DNA from: Candidatus Gastranaerophilales bacterium
GTDB taxonomy: Bacteria > Cyanobacteriota > Vampirovibrionia > Gastranaerophilales > Gastranaerophilaceae
Assembly (NCBI GenBank): GCA_944324305.1
Contig: CALUVV010000002.1
Coordinates: 186,001-250,000, forward strand
DNA: 64,000 nucleotides
Direction of reading: 5' to 3'
The notes below the pieces were generated by a model. That model was not told the DNA's origin. It saw only the letters and a list, made by a program, of their open reading frames with translations, and searched no databases. Below, piece by piece: positions 27,441 through 36,328 of this stretch (positions are counted from its first letter, which is position 1; every line of letters starts with the position of its first letter). The translations under genes and the position numbers were made by a program.

Positions 27441-28212
27441 ATGCAAGATTTTAAATTTGGAATTATTGATTCAGATTGTGATCAGCCTTTTATTTATCGA
27501 ATTTTTAATTGGTTATATGAAGACGAATATTGTAGAAACATGATATTAGGAATGTTGATTGTTTTTATATTTTGTTTATATATCGCATTAAAGCCATATA
27601 CTACAATTGCTTATGCAAAAAATAATAATGCAATAATATGCCATAAAGCTAATAAAACAACTTGTTATAAAAAAATGAATACACTTGAACAAATTGAAGT
27701 ATATCCTAAAAGCTACAAAAAAAGGGGATATTTAAAAACTAAACAAGGTGAGTATATAAAAGAAACATCACTAACTTATAAAGATACTAAAGAATATAAG
27801 CAAATAAAGACAAAACTGGAAAAAGAAAAACAAGAAAAAATTAAACGTGAGGAAGAAGCAAAAAAAAATAAGATTAACAGCACAAGAACGAGAATTGATA
27901 CAAGATGATGTAAATAATTGGGAAAATGGAAAAGGAAAAATTTTTGCATACCATGAAAATGTACAAGATGTCTTTAATTATTACTACATAAGTCCTCAAG
28001 TCTGGTATTCATTGGAATATCAAGAAAAATAAACGCTATTAGCTGATTGTATGGCTATATCTACAATTAGGGCAATATTAAAAGATAAAGACTATGATAA
28101 AAGCAAAGCTAACGGTTATAAAATACTTTATTCAATAGGAACAAAAATTAGAGATGCAAATAATGGTCAAGTACTAGCAGGCATGGAAAATGGAACAATA
28201 TTTATAAAGTAA
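27441..28212 (+). pseudogene. Degraded membrane protein gene
   Basis: The first open part (27441-27908) encodes a 155-residue protein with one transmembrane helix (MILGMLIVFIFCLYIAL) and a Lys/Glu-rich tail. At an A9 run (27860-27868) the frame must drop one base to continue as IRLTAQERELIQDDVNNWENG...; that frame has a TAA at 28030 and then continues without interruption as TLLADCMAISTIRAILKD to 28212. One frameshift plus one nonsense codon indicate decay, unless the homopolymer length is a sequencing error. Strong AAAGGAG precedes the start. Function unknown. Confidence 0.6.
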
Positions 28213-28226
28213 GAAAAGGATTAAAT

Positions 28227-29867
28227 ATGAAAAAGAATTTAAATAAAATAGTTATCTTAGGAATGTTGGTTTTTGGGATTTTTGTAAACCCTGCACAAGC
28301 AAAAGAACAAATTTGCGGTAATTTAGCAAGTATAGTTTATTACCCCCAAGCTAACCCTCCTAAAATAGGTTGTTTATATGCATACAACACATATGGTCAA
28401 ACCCCATTTTGGTTACAGGTTAAACAAGTTGTTAATGGAGGAATATTAGTTTCTGCTGACGATGCTGGAATATACCACTATGGTTTTCATAATGCAAAAG
28501 ATATTTATATACAAACATCTAAACAATTTGTTGACGGACAAATACTTAAAGATAAAGAAATAGTAAAATTCATGGGCTATTATGATTATATAACAGTTTT
28601 AGGAGCAAGGAAAAGAGTTTATAAATTCTATCGTTACGGTAAATATGAAATTGAAAAAAATGTAGATACTTTTTCATTAGAAAAATATGGGTTTATTGAG
28701 CCAAAAATTGTGCCTCAAAAAGTAGATGAAAACAACAAAAAAGAATGCATTTGGAATATTATAAGTATCGCGACTGATGGAGCTTGTACAACATATCGAG
28801 ATGATAAGGCTGAAGATTTAGATAGGAAAATTGAATCAGAAATTGAGTCTGAATTTTTAAAATCTGCAAATGTAACATATAGACAATGGCTTTATTCAGA
28901 ATTTTATAAAACAGACTCAGGGAGAGAAATTAAAGATTCTATTGAAAAATGGAAAGCAAAATTAAGTAGTCCTAAATCTTATTATGAAAAAACAAATGAT
29001 CCTGAAGCTTTAATTCAAATTTATTTTTATAATGAAATACTTGATGCTATAAAAGGATTAAAACCAGATATAAGATATCATGATGGAACAATAAGTCGCA
29101 GTAACTCAAAAATGGTATATTATAATTTTTTAGGAAAAAAATATCATTTACCTATAATAGATATGGATATTTGTAGGAAACTTTACAATAAAGGTTTAAT
29201 AAAAGTATTCCCTTATAGATTAATATATTTCTATAATAAAGCAGTAGAACAAGAGTATTTAACATCAAAACCTAATGATAAGGTTATTGAAAACCATTTG
29301 CAAAGACAAAATAAAAAATTTGAAGCATTTGTTAATTCATATGAAGAACTCAAAGAATTAAATATTATACAAGACAATAGTAACGAACCAATTAGCACAG
29401 AAGAAACAGATGAATATTTTAAATTATTAAAAGAAGCAGAAGAAAATTTCAAAAATAGTAAAGATCAAGTTCCGTCAAAACGTAATGATTTAAAGTTTAG
29501 AAAATTTCTGTTCACTTATTGGAATACAATAGAAAATATTAATGAAATTGCAAAGGATGGGATAAAACAACTTTCATTTGAAGATGCAAATAGAGCAGAA
29601 GATTTCAATGAATGGAATCCTAGAGCTCAAAAACTTGCAAAATATTATGAAAATAACGGAATTTCTGTTATCTATAATGGAGAAGGCTACTTTGTTGCAA
29701 CAGTTAAAACTGATTATTTAACATCATTTTACAAATATTTAACTCCTGAATACAAAAATTGGTTAAATTTTGAAAAACAAATAGAAACCGAAGTTGGCAC
29801 GCAAGATAATTGTCATCGTAAAGTATATGGAATAGTAAAAGAAGGACAAGATTACTATAATGGCTAA
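28227..29867 (+). CDS. Secreted protein of unknown function
   Basis: 546 residues. Signal peptide KIVILGMLVFGIFVNPAQA, with cleavage expected after residue ~26. The mature protein begins with a beta-rich part containing two Cys (ICGNLAS, IGCLYAY). A long helical, charged region follows (about residues 190-440) with Tyr-rich stretches. The C-terminus has GISVIYNGEGYFVATVKTDYL. No family recognised. AAAAGGA precedes the ATG. The gene is in the island and very AT-rich. Its stop overlaps the convergent HigA stop. Confidence 0.7.
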   Translation: MKKNLNKIVILGMLVFGIFVNPAQAKEQICGNLASIVYYPQANPPKIGCLYAYNTYGQTPFWLQVKQVVNGGILVSADDAGIYHYGFHNAKDIYIQTSKQFVDGQILKDKEIVKFMGYYDYITVLGARKRVYKFYRYGKYEIEKNVDTFSLEKYGFIEPKIVPQKVDENNKKECIWNIISIATDGACTTYRDDKAEDLDRKIESEIESEFLKSANVTYRQWLYSEFYKTDSGREIKDSIEKWKAKLSSPKSYYEKTNDPEALIQIYFYNEILDAIKGLKPDIRYHDGTISRSNSKMVYYNFLGKKYHLPIIDMDICRKLYNKGLIKVFPYRLIYFYNKAVEQEYLTSKPNDKVIENHLQRQNKKFEAFVNSYEELKELNIIQDNSNEPISTEETDEYFKLLKEAEENFKNSKDQVPSKRNDLKFRKFLFTYWNTIENINEIAKDGIKQLSFEDANRAEDFNEWNPRAQKLAKYYENNGISVIYNGEGYFVATVKTDYLTSFYKYLTPEYKNWLNFEKQIETEVGTQDNCHRKVYGIVKEGQDYYNG

Positions 29868-30184
29868 GCCACTTCTAATTCATAACCCAATTCTTTGAAA
29901 ATTTTAACTATTGTCGAAAATTTAGGTTCTTTTTCAGATTTAAAAATACTGTAAAGATGAGTTCTTGACATACCCACTTTTTCTGCAAAACTAGAAACTG
30001 TATCTTTTGCTTTAATTACAATTTCTAATGCACGATAAAATGAATTAAAATCACCATCTTCAAGATAATCTTTCAAGCTTGCATTCAAATAAAGTTTTAT
30101 ATTCTCATCAGATTTTAAATTACTAACTATATAATTTTCTAAATCTAGTGTATGTTTTAATTTTTTCATTGTAAGTTTCTCCAT
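29864..30184 (-). CDS. HigA-type antitoxin (XRE family)
   Basis: 106 residues. The N-terminal helical part LKHTLDLENYIVSNLKSDENIKLYLNASL precedes a helix-turn-helix (DTVSSFAEKVGMSRTHLYSIFKSEKEPKFSTIVKIFKELGYEL). This layout is typical of addiction-module antitoxins that neutralise HigB/RelE and repress the operon. It follows the toxin by 15 bases on the minus strand (toxin first, as in higBA). A second ATG at residue 6 is possible. Confidence 0.85.
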   Translation of the reverse strand: MEKLTMKKLKHTLDLENYIVSNLKSDENIKLYLNASLKDYLEDGDFNSFYRALEIVIKAKDTVSSFAEKVGMSRTHLYSIFKSEKEPKFSTIVKIFKELGYELEVA

Positions 30185-30199
30185 TCTTGAAATATCTTT

Positions 30200-30533
30200 T
30201 TATTGAGTTAATTTGTTTCCATCATTTATTAACAAAACAACGATATTATTAATTTCGGTATAATAAATTCGATAACCAGAACCAAGTTTCAACCGAAATT
30301 CAGATATTTCATTATCAATCTTTTTATGGTCACCAAAATTATTTTCGAATAATCTGGTTAATCTACTTTGCCCCCCCCCCCCCTCTAGCTTTTGTCGTTT
30401 TATCCAACGAATTCATCCATTCAATAAATGGAACTTTGTCATTTGCAATTTTAACTATTTTAATAATTCGTTGTCCAATACTAATATTATGCTCTATAGC
30501 AGACACATTGTCAAGACTATTTTGTAAACTCAA
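30200..30533 (-). pseudogene. HigB/RelE-family toxin, out of frame at a G13 tract
   Basis: Upstream part (TTG start at 30533 or GTG at 30506; no ATG) reads GQRIIKIVKIANDKVPFIEWMNSLDKTTKAR, the N-terminal half of the phage-Gp49-like RelE/HigB fold. It then enters 13 G (30371-30383) and stops at AAG TAG. After removing one G the frame continues QSRLTRLFENNFGDHKKIDNEISEFRLKLGSGYRIYYTEINN...LTQ to a stop at 30200. Compared with relatives (AR-I-x-x-RL) the tract inserts about three glycines. The family cleaves mRNA at the ribosome. As sequenced the toxin is off; HigA downstream is intact. Confidence 0.75.
30371..30383. repeat. C13 (coding-strand G13) homopolymer in HigB toxin
   Basis: The longest homopolymer of G/C in the window. 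12 or 15 bases would be in frame; 13 is not. Confidence 0.95.
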
Positions 30534-30555
30534 TTTATTTTAAAAGTTTTTATCA

Positions 30556-30561
30556 TATAAT
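30556..30561 (+). promoter_or_regulatory. -10 element six bases before hamA ATG (leaderless)
   Basis: TATAAT at 30556-30561, then AAGCTT and ATG; no Shine-Dalgarno. Confidence 0.6.
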
Positions 30562-30567
30562 AAGCTT

Positions 30568-31590
30568 ATGAGTCAAGATAATAACATTGAAATTTTAAAT
30601 CAATTTAAGGACCATATTCCTTATTTACTGCGCGGTGAAGATTTTCATAAATCACTAGAATGTTGTCTTGCTAATATTTTTAAAATTACACAAAATATAG
30701 ATTGCGCAAACATTAACAATATTAATACAAACATTCATACTTATTGCCTAAAATCTAATCTCAATAAAACAGATTATTGCTATGAGGAGCTAGCTCAAAT
30801 TTTATTTAATCAAATTATTCAATACACAATTCCAAAATCAGAAATTGAAGATGCTCAGGCAACTGGAAATACAAGTTATGTATTAGAATTATTAGGAAAA
30901 GCTAAACGAAAATACGTTGATTATTGGAAAAATAAGAATCTAGTGGTTAAAACTGAAAATTCGGAACAAGACGAAGGCATTTCTAAAAGTGGTGAAGGGG
31001 GCGAAGAATTGTTATTTTTGCTTGCCGAACAAATTTTAAAATTACCACAGGCACTATGCAAAATGAATTTAAAAACCTCAGGAAGTATGCATTTTCATGG
31101 CGCAGATGGAATTCATATTGGCCTTACTGAAGATAATTCTAAACTTGCATTATATTATTCAGAAGTTAAAGTATACAAGGATATAAACTCAGCTATCAAA
31201 AAATGTTTAGAAAGTATTGCTCCTTTACTAAAAAGAGAAGAAAAAGAAAAACAAGAATTAGATTTATTAAATTCGTATTTAGATATTGGTAATAATATAG
31301 AATTAACTAAAAAGCTAAAAGAATATTTTAATCCAAATAGGGTAGAATGTCGAGAATTCACAGAAGTCAGAGGATTATGTTTGGTAGCATTTAATGAAGA
31401 CAAATATGATGGTTATGATTATGAACAAAATGCTAAAAATATTATGCCAGAGATTGAATCTTGGATACAAAATTTTGAAAAGGGAAAAATCAATAATGAT
31501 ATAAAAGACATAAATATAAATGTATTTTTTATACCAATGACTTGTGTTGATACTTTTAGAGAAACTTTTAAGAAAAAATTAGGAGCTTAG
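30568..31590 (+). CDS. hamA: Hachiman defence protein HamA (DUF1837)
   Basis: 340 residues. The DUF1837 core is seen from about residue 140: SGEGGEELLFLLAEQIL, MHFHGADGIHIGL and YSEVKVYKD. The E, D and ExK residues match a PD-(D/E)xK nuclease active site. In the Hachiman system HamA is the nuclease effector held by the helicase HamB and released on phage DNA damage. It is followed two bases later by hamB. The mRNA appears leaderless. The gene lies in the accessory island, so it was probably acquired with it. Confidence 0.85.
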   Translation: MSQDNNIEILNQFKDHIPYLLRGEDFHKSLECCLANIFKITQNIDCANINNINTNIHTYCLKSNLNKTDYCYEELAQILFNQIIQYTIPKSEIEDAQATGNTSYVLELLGKAKRKYVDYWKNKNLVVKTENSEQDEGISKSGEGGEELLFLLAEQILKLPQALCKMNLKTSGSMHFHGADGIHIGLTEDNSKLALYYSEVKVYKDINSAIKKCLESIAPLLKREEKEKQELDLLNSYLDIGNNIELTKKLKEYFNPNRVECREFTEVRGLCLVAFNEDKYDGYDYEQNAKNIMPEIESWIQNFEKGKINNDIKDININVFFIPMTCVDTFRETFKKKLGA

Positions 31591-31591
31591 A

Positions 31592-34200
31592 ATGAGTAAT
31601 TTCTGTGAAGAACTTTCTTGTGAAATTTTAAATAGTGAAAAATTTAATCAAGAATTCAGAAAATTATGTCTAAATTTAGCTATCGAACAAATTAAACACA
31701 TTCCCAATCTTGAAAAAGAAGAAGTTGACTTTCCGGATATAAAGTATTTATTGAAATGTGCAAATGTATTTGTACAAGCACAAAATGAAGATACAAAAGA
31801 AAAAGCTCTCAGGATAGCACAATTTACTTTACAACAAGGTAGCAACCAAGAAAAAGATTATGCATATATTTTAATAGACTGGTTATTAAATAATCCTTGT
31901 ATTAACCTTGCTAAAAAAGAAAAATATATAGATAAAAATATTGAAGCTTATTTACCACTAAAACTTTCATTACAAAAATTAGAAAGAGAAAATAAAAATT
32001 CTTTCGAAGTTGGAGATGAAACAATCATCTGCAATTCTTTTCAAAAAGATTTTGTAGATAATGTAACCAAAAACACAGTGCAAATGCTCTCAGTTTCAGC
32101 TCCAACTTCATCCGGAAAGTCTTTTATTATAACTATGTGGTTGTTAAAAAAATTAGAACTACAAAGTGATACAAAAATTAATATTGCAATTATAGTTCCA
32201 ACTCGAGCATTAATTAATCAATACGAAAAAGATTTAAGGGAGAAATTAAAAAATAAATTAGATATTGTACACATTGAAACAATGCCATTTAGAAATGGAA
32301 ATATTTTAAACAAAAAGAAAATTATTTATATTTTTACACAAGAAAGAATGAGTGCTTTTTTATCTAAAAATACAAATGCTAAATTCAAAATACTTTTTAT
32401 AGACGAAGCTCAAAAAATAAGTGATAATCAACGAGGAATTTTATTAGAAACAGTGATAGAAAAAATCAAAAATAGTTCACAGGAAACAAAAATAATTTTT
32501 GCAAGTCCGTTTGTAAAAAATCCTCAAGATATATATCTTGATACAAGATCTTTAAAAAGTAAATTAATGACAATTAATCAAAATTTTTTTAAAATCGAAA
32601 AAATTAAAGGTAAGCCGTTAGAATGGAATGTTTCAATATTATATAATGAAGAATTTATAGTTATTGCAAAGATAAATATACCTAAAAAAATAAATGGGAC
32701 TTCAATTCCAGCTATACTTTCTTGTTTTGTAAATATAATCACAAAAAATGATAACAGCAATAATTTAATATATGCAAATTACCCTTCGATGCTGAATCAA
32801 TCGCAGAACTAATTTACGAACAAACTAATTATAATGTAGAAGAAAATGAAGAAATTCAAAAACTTATTAAACTATGTAAAGAAACTGTTCATAAAAATTT
32901 CAATTTAATAAAGTATCTAAAAAGAGGTATTGCTTTCCATTATGGAAGTATGCCACAGATAATTAGGTCAAAAATAGAAGATCTATATAATGAAAAAATA
33001 ATAAGAAATCTTATATGTACATCTACTTTGTTAGAAGGTGTAAACTTATCATGTAAAAATATATTTATAAAGAACCCCAAAAGATCTAAAAGTTTACAAA
33101 TGACAACACCAGATTTATTTAATCTTATTGGAAGGGCAGGACGTTTAGGAAAAGAGTTTTATGGCAATATATTTTATGTAGATTGGGAAAAAGCTCCTAC
33201 AAAAAAAGAAAATACAAAAGTTGAAAGAGCTGTACAAAAAGTTTTAAATAAAAATTTTAATGAAATTATTAAAGTATTAAATGACGATTTTAATAATATA
33301 GAATTTGATAATAGTGATATAAAAGACAATGTTGAAGCAACAATAGGATATTTATATACACAATTTTTAAAATATGGTGATATCGCAAAAAATAAAGAAG
33401 TAATGACTACATATTCTAAAGACGAAATTTTATTTCTAAATAATGCATTAAATGAATATTCAAAAAAAATAAAAATTCCTAGAGAAATATTAGAAAAACA
33501 CCCAATTACATACCACTATTCAATGCAAAAACTATTAAATTATTTTGAACAAAGACATCCTGACAATCCAAAAGAATATTTTGTTGATTTAAAAAATGAG
33601 GAAAATATAGCTTCCAGTTTATTTAGATTTTTAAAAAGAATGAATGATTGTTTTAATACTCCATTTTCAAATGAAAAATTTAGATGGTATATTTCATATT
33701 TAGTAAAACATTGGATAACATTTCAAAATTTAAATATTTTAATTGACTTTCGATATGAAAAATATAAAGATAAAGATAAGACATTTGAGAATTCAGTCAG
33801 AGCAGTCTTTAAAGATATTGAAGACTATGCTAGATATTTAGTCCCAAAACTGTTAAGATGCTATATTGACGTATTAAATTTTTATTACAAACAAAGTAAT
33901 AATATTAATTTGATTTACCAAAATGATGATATTGAAGCACTTTTTGAATTTGGTATTGAAAATAAAACTCAAATGTCTATGATAACTTTAGGTTTATCTC
34001 GTTCTACTATTGTAAAAATATTTGAAATAAAAACTGAAGCCGAAAAATATCTTATAGATAATATAGATATGGATGAAGTTGCTACATTACAATGGTTACA
34101 TTCTAATATTAATTATTTTAGAACAAATAAAAAAATACCTGAATTATTAATAGAAGAAATTCAAAATGTTTTAGATATGTATAAAAAAGCAATATTATAA
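31592..34200 (+). pseudogene. hamB: Hachiman helicase HamB, split by a one-base frameshift
   Basis: The first part (31592-32812) has SVSAPTSSGKSFIITMWLL (Walker A), VPTRALINQYEKDL and LFIDEAQKIS (DEAH-like box). Around 32787 the frame breaks: adding one base after CCTTC joins NLIYANYPS to DAESIAELIYEQTNYN, a normal helicase domain 2 start. The second part continues to 34200 with ICTSTLLEGVNL and LIGRAGRLGKEFYG (motifs V and VI) and a long helical C-terminus. The break is not at a homopolymer. Combined length is about 869 residues. Either inactivated Hachiman or a base-calling error. Confidence 0.82.
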
Positions 34201-35088
34201 ATTTTACTCATAAATTCCCTGTTAAATATTTAGGGAAATTTTGGTGAAGTATGCAAATTTTATAATAGTTTTAAGCTTATATATCTAGTAATATATGCAA
34301 AAATGAAAAAATTCAAATATCAGGGTAATTTGAAAAGAGCATTTTGCTAAATAGACTAAATACACCAGTTTATTTATATTAGCATTGAAAACTATCAGGT
34401 GGATCAGGTTTTCAGTGTTCAATGTTTTTTATTTGTATCTTAAAATATTAATATATATAAAATAAGGTTAATGAAACTTATGCATCATGGCCTAATTCTC
34501 CAAAAAGCAGTTTTATATTTACCTGCTTAGTTATAACGATATGTTTTCAAAAATTTTTTTAAGTCTAAAGAGACTGCTAATTGTCATTAAATAAATTTTA
34601 CATAATTGACAAATCTTGAATTCTATGCAAGTATAACTTCCAACAAGAAGCAAAAATTACACATCATTTTTAATAAATGTTGAGTAATGAAAGATAATGA
34701 TGCTAAGAAAAAACATTATAAATCAATGTAAAGTATTATAGAAAATACCTCGGCAAGTAATTGCTGTAGTGTTTTTTGCATTAAAATACTTCGGGCAATC
34801 AAAAGAAAGATTTATGAAAAAATCAAAAAGTACATGCAGAGGTGTCACTATAAACAAGACATAATAATAATTAATGTAGCTGGATAACCGAGAGGCTATC
34901 TTTTTAAATTAAGTCCATCTGAGAATAAATACATTCCTTAATATGGATTGTATATGCTGATTAATAATAACCAACTTTAAGCGGTAAAAGTACTTAACAG
35001 AGATCTGAAAACAAATCCTAATTAATCTTAATTTAAAACACACAATAAAGCTCTGGCAGAAACCGAGCCTTAAGCTAAAGGAGGGAAA
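34201..35088. other. Long AT-rich non-coding stretch with possible small RNA
   Basis: About 890 bases without a convincing gene. A hairpin (ATTCCCT...AGGGAAT-like, 34213-34239) just after hamB may be its terminator. TATAAT at 34261 and a hairpin CATTGA...TCAATG followed by T6 (34383-34430) could frame an RNA of about 160 nt. A short hairpin GCTCTGG...CCGAGC (about 35049-35071) precedes the Shine-Dalgarno of the next gene. Confidence 0.35.
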
Positions 35089-35746
35089 ATGAAAAATACA
35101 AAAGTTCAAAAATGGTTAGAAGAACGAGACATCAAACTTGAAGAAAGTTTTACAGATGCTCTTAAGAATTTAGCAAAAAATTATCAACGAGAACACGGAA
35201 TCAAAAATATTGATCATGTCTATTCTTTAATAGGATTAAAAAAACAGTACCTGTCATATTGGGCTAAAAATCCACTAAATTTACAGACAAAAAAACTTCA
35301 AACACAATGTTATATCTAATGCAGCTAATGTTTTTAAACTTTCAAAAACAGAAAAAGAGCAATTAGCTAATAAAATAGGTATAAGCATTTATAAGTCTCC
35401 GGATTTTAGAAAACTCTTAAATAATTTATTAAAAAATTCAAATAAAAAAAATAAATTTATATATGATAATGCAATGCTGAGTGAGCGAATGTTTAGACAT
35501 ATAAAAACAGGTTATCTTCCATCAAAAGCTTCTTTACTAGCTCTTGCAATATCCTTAGAATTAAAACCTGATGAAATATATTCTTTAATGCAAAAAGCAG
35601 GATATGTTTTATCAAACTCAATTGCCTTTGATATGGTTGTAAAGTGGCTGCTTGAAAATTCTCAAATTAAAATAAGTCTTTTTTATATTAACGATGTTTT
35701 ATATGAATTAAACTTACCACTTTTAATGACTCGTGAAAAGTCATAA
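35089..35746 (+). pseudogene. HTH-type regulator-like protein, frameshifted at A7
   Basis: The first frame (35089-35319) reads MKNTKVQKWLEERDIKLEESF...YLSYWAKNPLNLQTKK and then stops. Dropping one A from the A7 run at about 35288-35294 continues it as NFKHNVISNAANVFKLSKTEKEQLANKIG... into a domain (SERMFRHIKTGYLPSKASLLALAISLELKPDEIYSLMQKAGYVLS) that looks like the helix-turn-helix-plus-KAGY module often found in accessory regulators. Joined length is about 218 residues. AAGGAGGG precedes the ATG. Real frameshift, transcriptional slippage at A7 or sequencing error are all possible. It heads the cassette to 39624. Confidence 0.6.
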
Positions 35747-35810
35747 TTTATTACCGTTTTTTAAATATAAAAAATAATAAAATACAAATGAAGAAAAAAG
35801 GAGGTTATCT

Positions 35811-36197
35811 ATGACATTAAACATTACAATGGGACAACGAATTCCAAACATCTTAACAGACATTAATCAAGATATCAGAGATGATGCACATAATGCAATT
35901 GCGAACTTACAGTATGAACACTTATTTCGAGGAAGTGGAACACTTGTAATTTCCAGTTTGGTAAGAATTGATATGCAAGGAACTTTTATTAGAAATAATG
36001 TTAATTACAGCAATATTCAAGTTCAAGTCAATGGGCGGCAAAATCCCAGTACTATTGCACATATTTTATTTAGTCATCAAGCAGCAAATATTACAGACTT
36101 TAATAATCAGCGTGGAGCAATAAATGCTGCAATAAGAGCTCTGGAACAAAGTCTTGATTCTAGGAATACGTTTATTGTTACTGGGACTTTACCATAA
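35811..36197 (+). CDS. Small protein of unknown function in the coiled-coil cassette
   Basis: 128 residues, no family recognised. The sequence alternates short beta-like stretches (GSGTLVISSLVRIDMQGTFI) with polar helices (RGAINAAIRALEQSL); no signal peptide or membrane segment. AAGGAGG lies seven bases before ATG. Same strand as, and 65 bases after, the regulator-like gene. Its cytosolic character and small size suit a chaperone, immunity or adaptor role, but nothing in the sequence shows this. Confidence 0.65.
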   Translation: MTLNITMGQRIPNILTDINQDIRDDAHNAIANLQYEHLFRGSGTLVISSLVRIDMQGTFIRNNVNYSNIQVQVNGRQNPSTIAHILFSHQAANITDFNNQRGAINAAIRALEQSLDSRNTFIVTGTLP

Positions 36198-36328
36198 CTT
36201 AAAAAATAATTGTCAAACATAGACTTTGATAACAAATTCTGCCAAAGCCAATATTGATTTACCTGGTATTAACTGTAAATTTCATATTAGTTTTATATTT
36301 GTACTACTTAAAATTCAAAGGAGAAAAA

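Noticed and set aside
34201-35088. Retron or CRISPR array in the non-coding stretch
   Set aside because: No reverse transcriptase nearby and no regularly spaced direct repeats.
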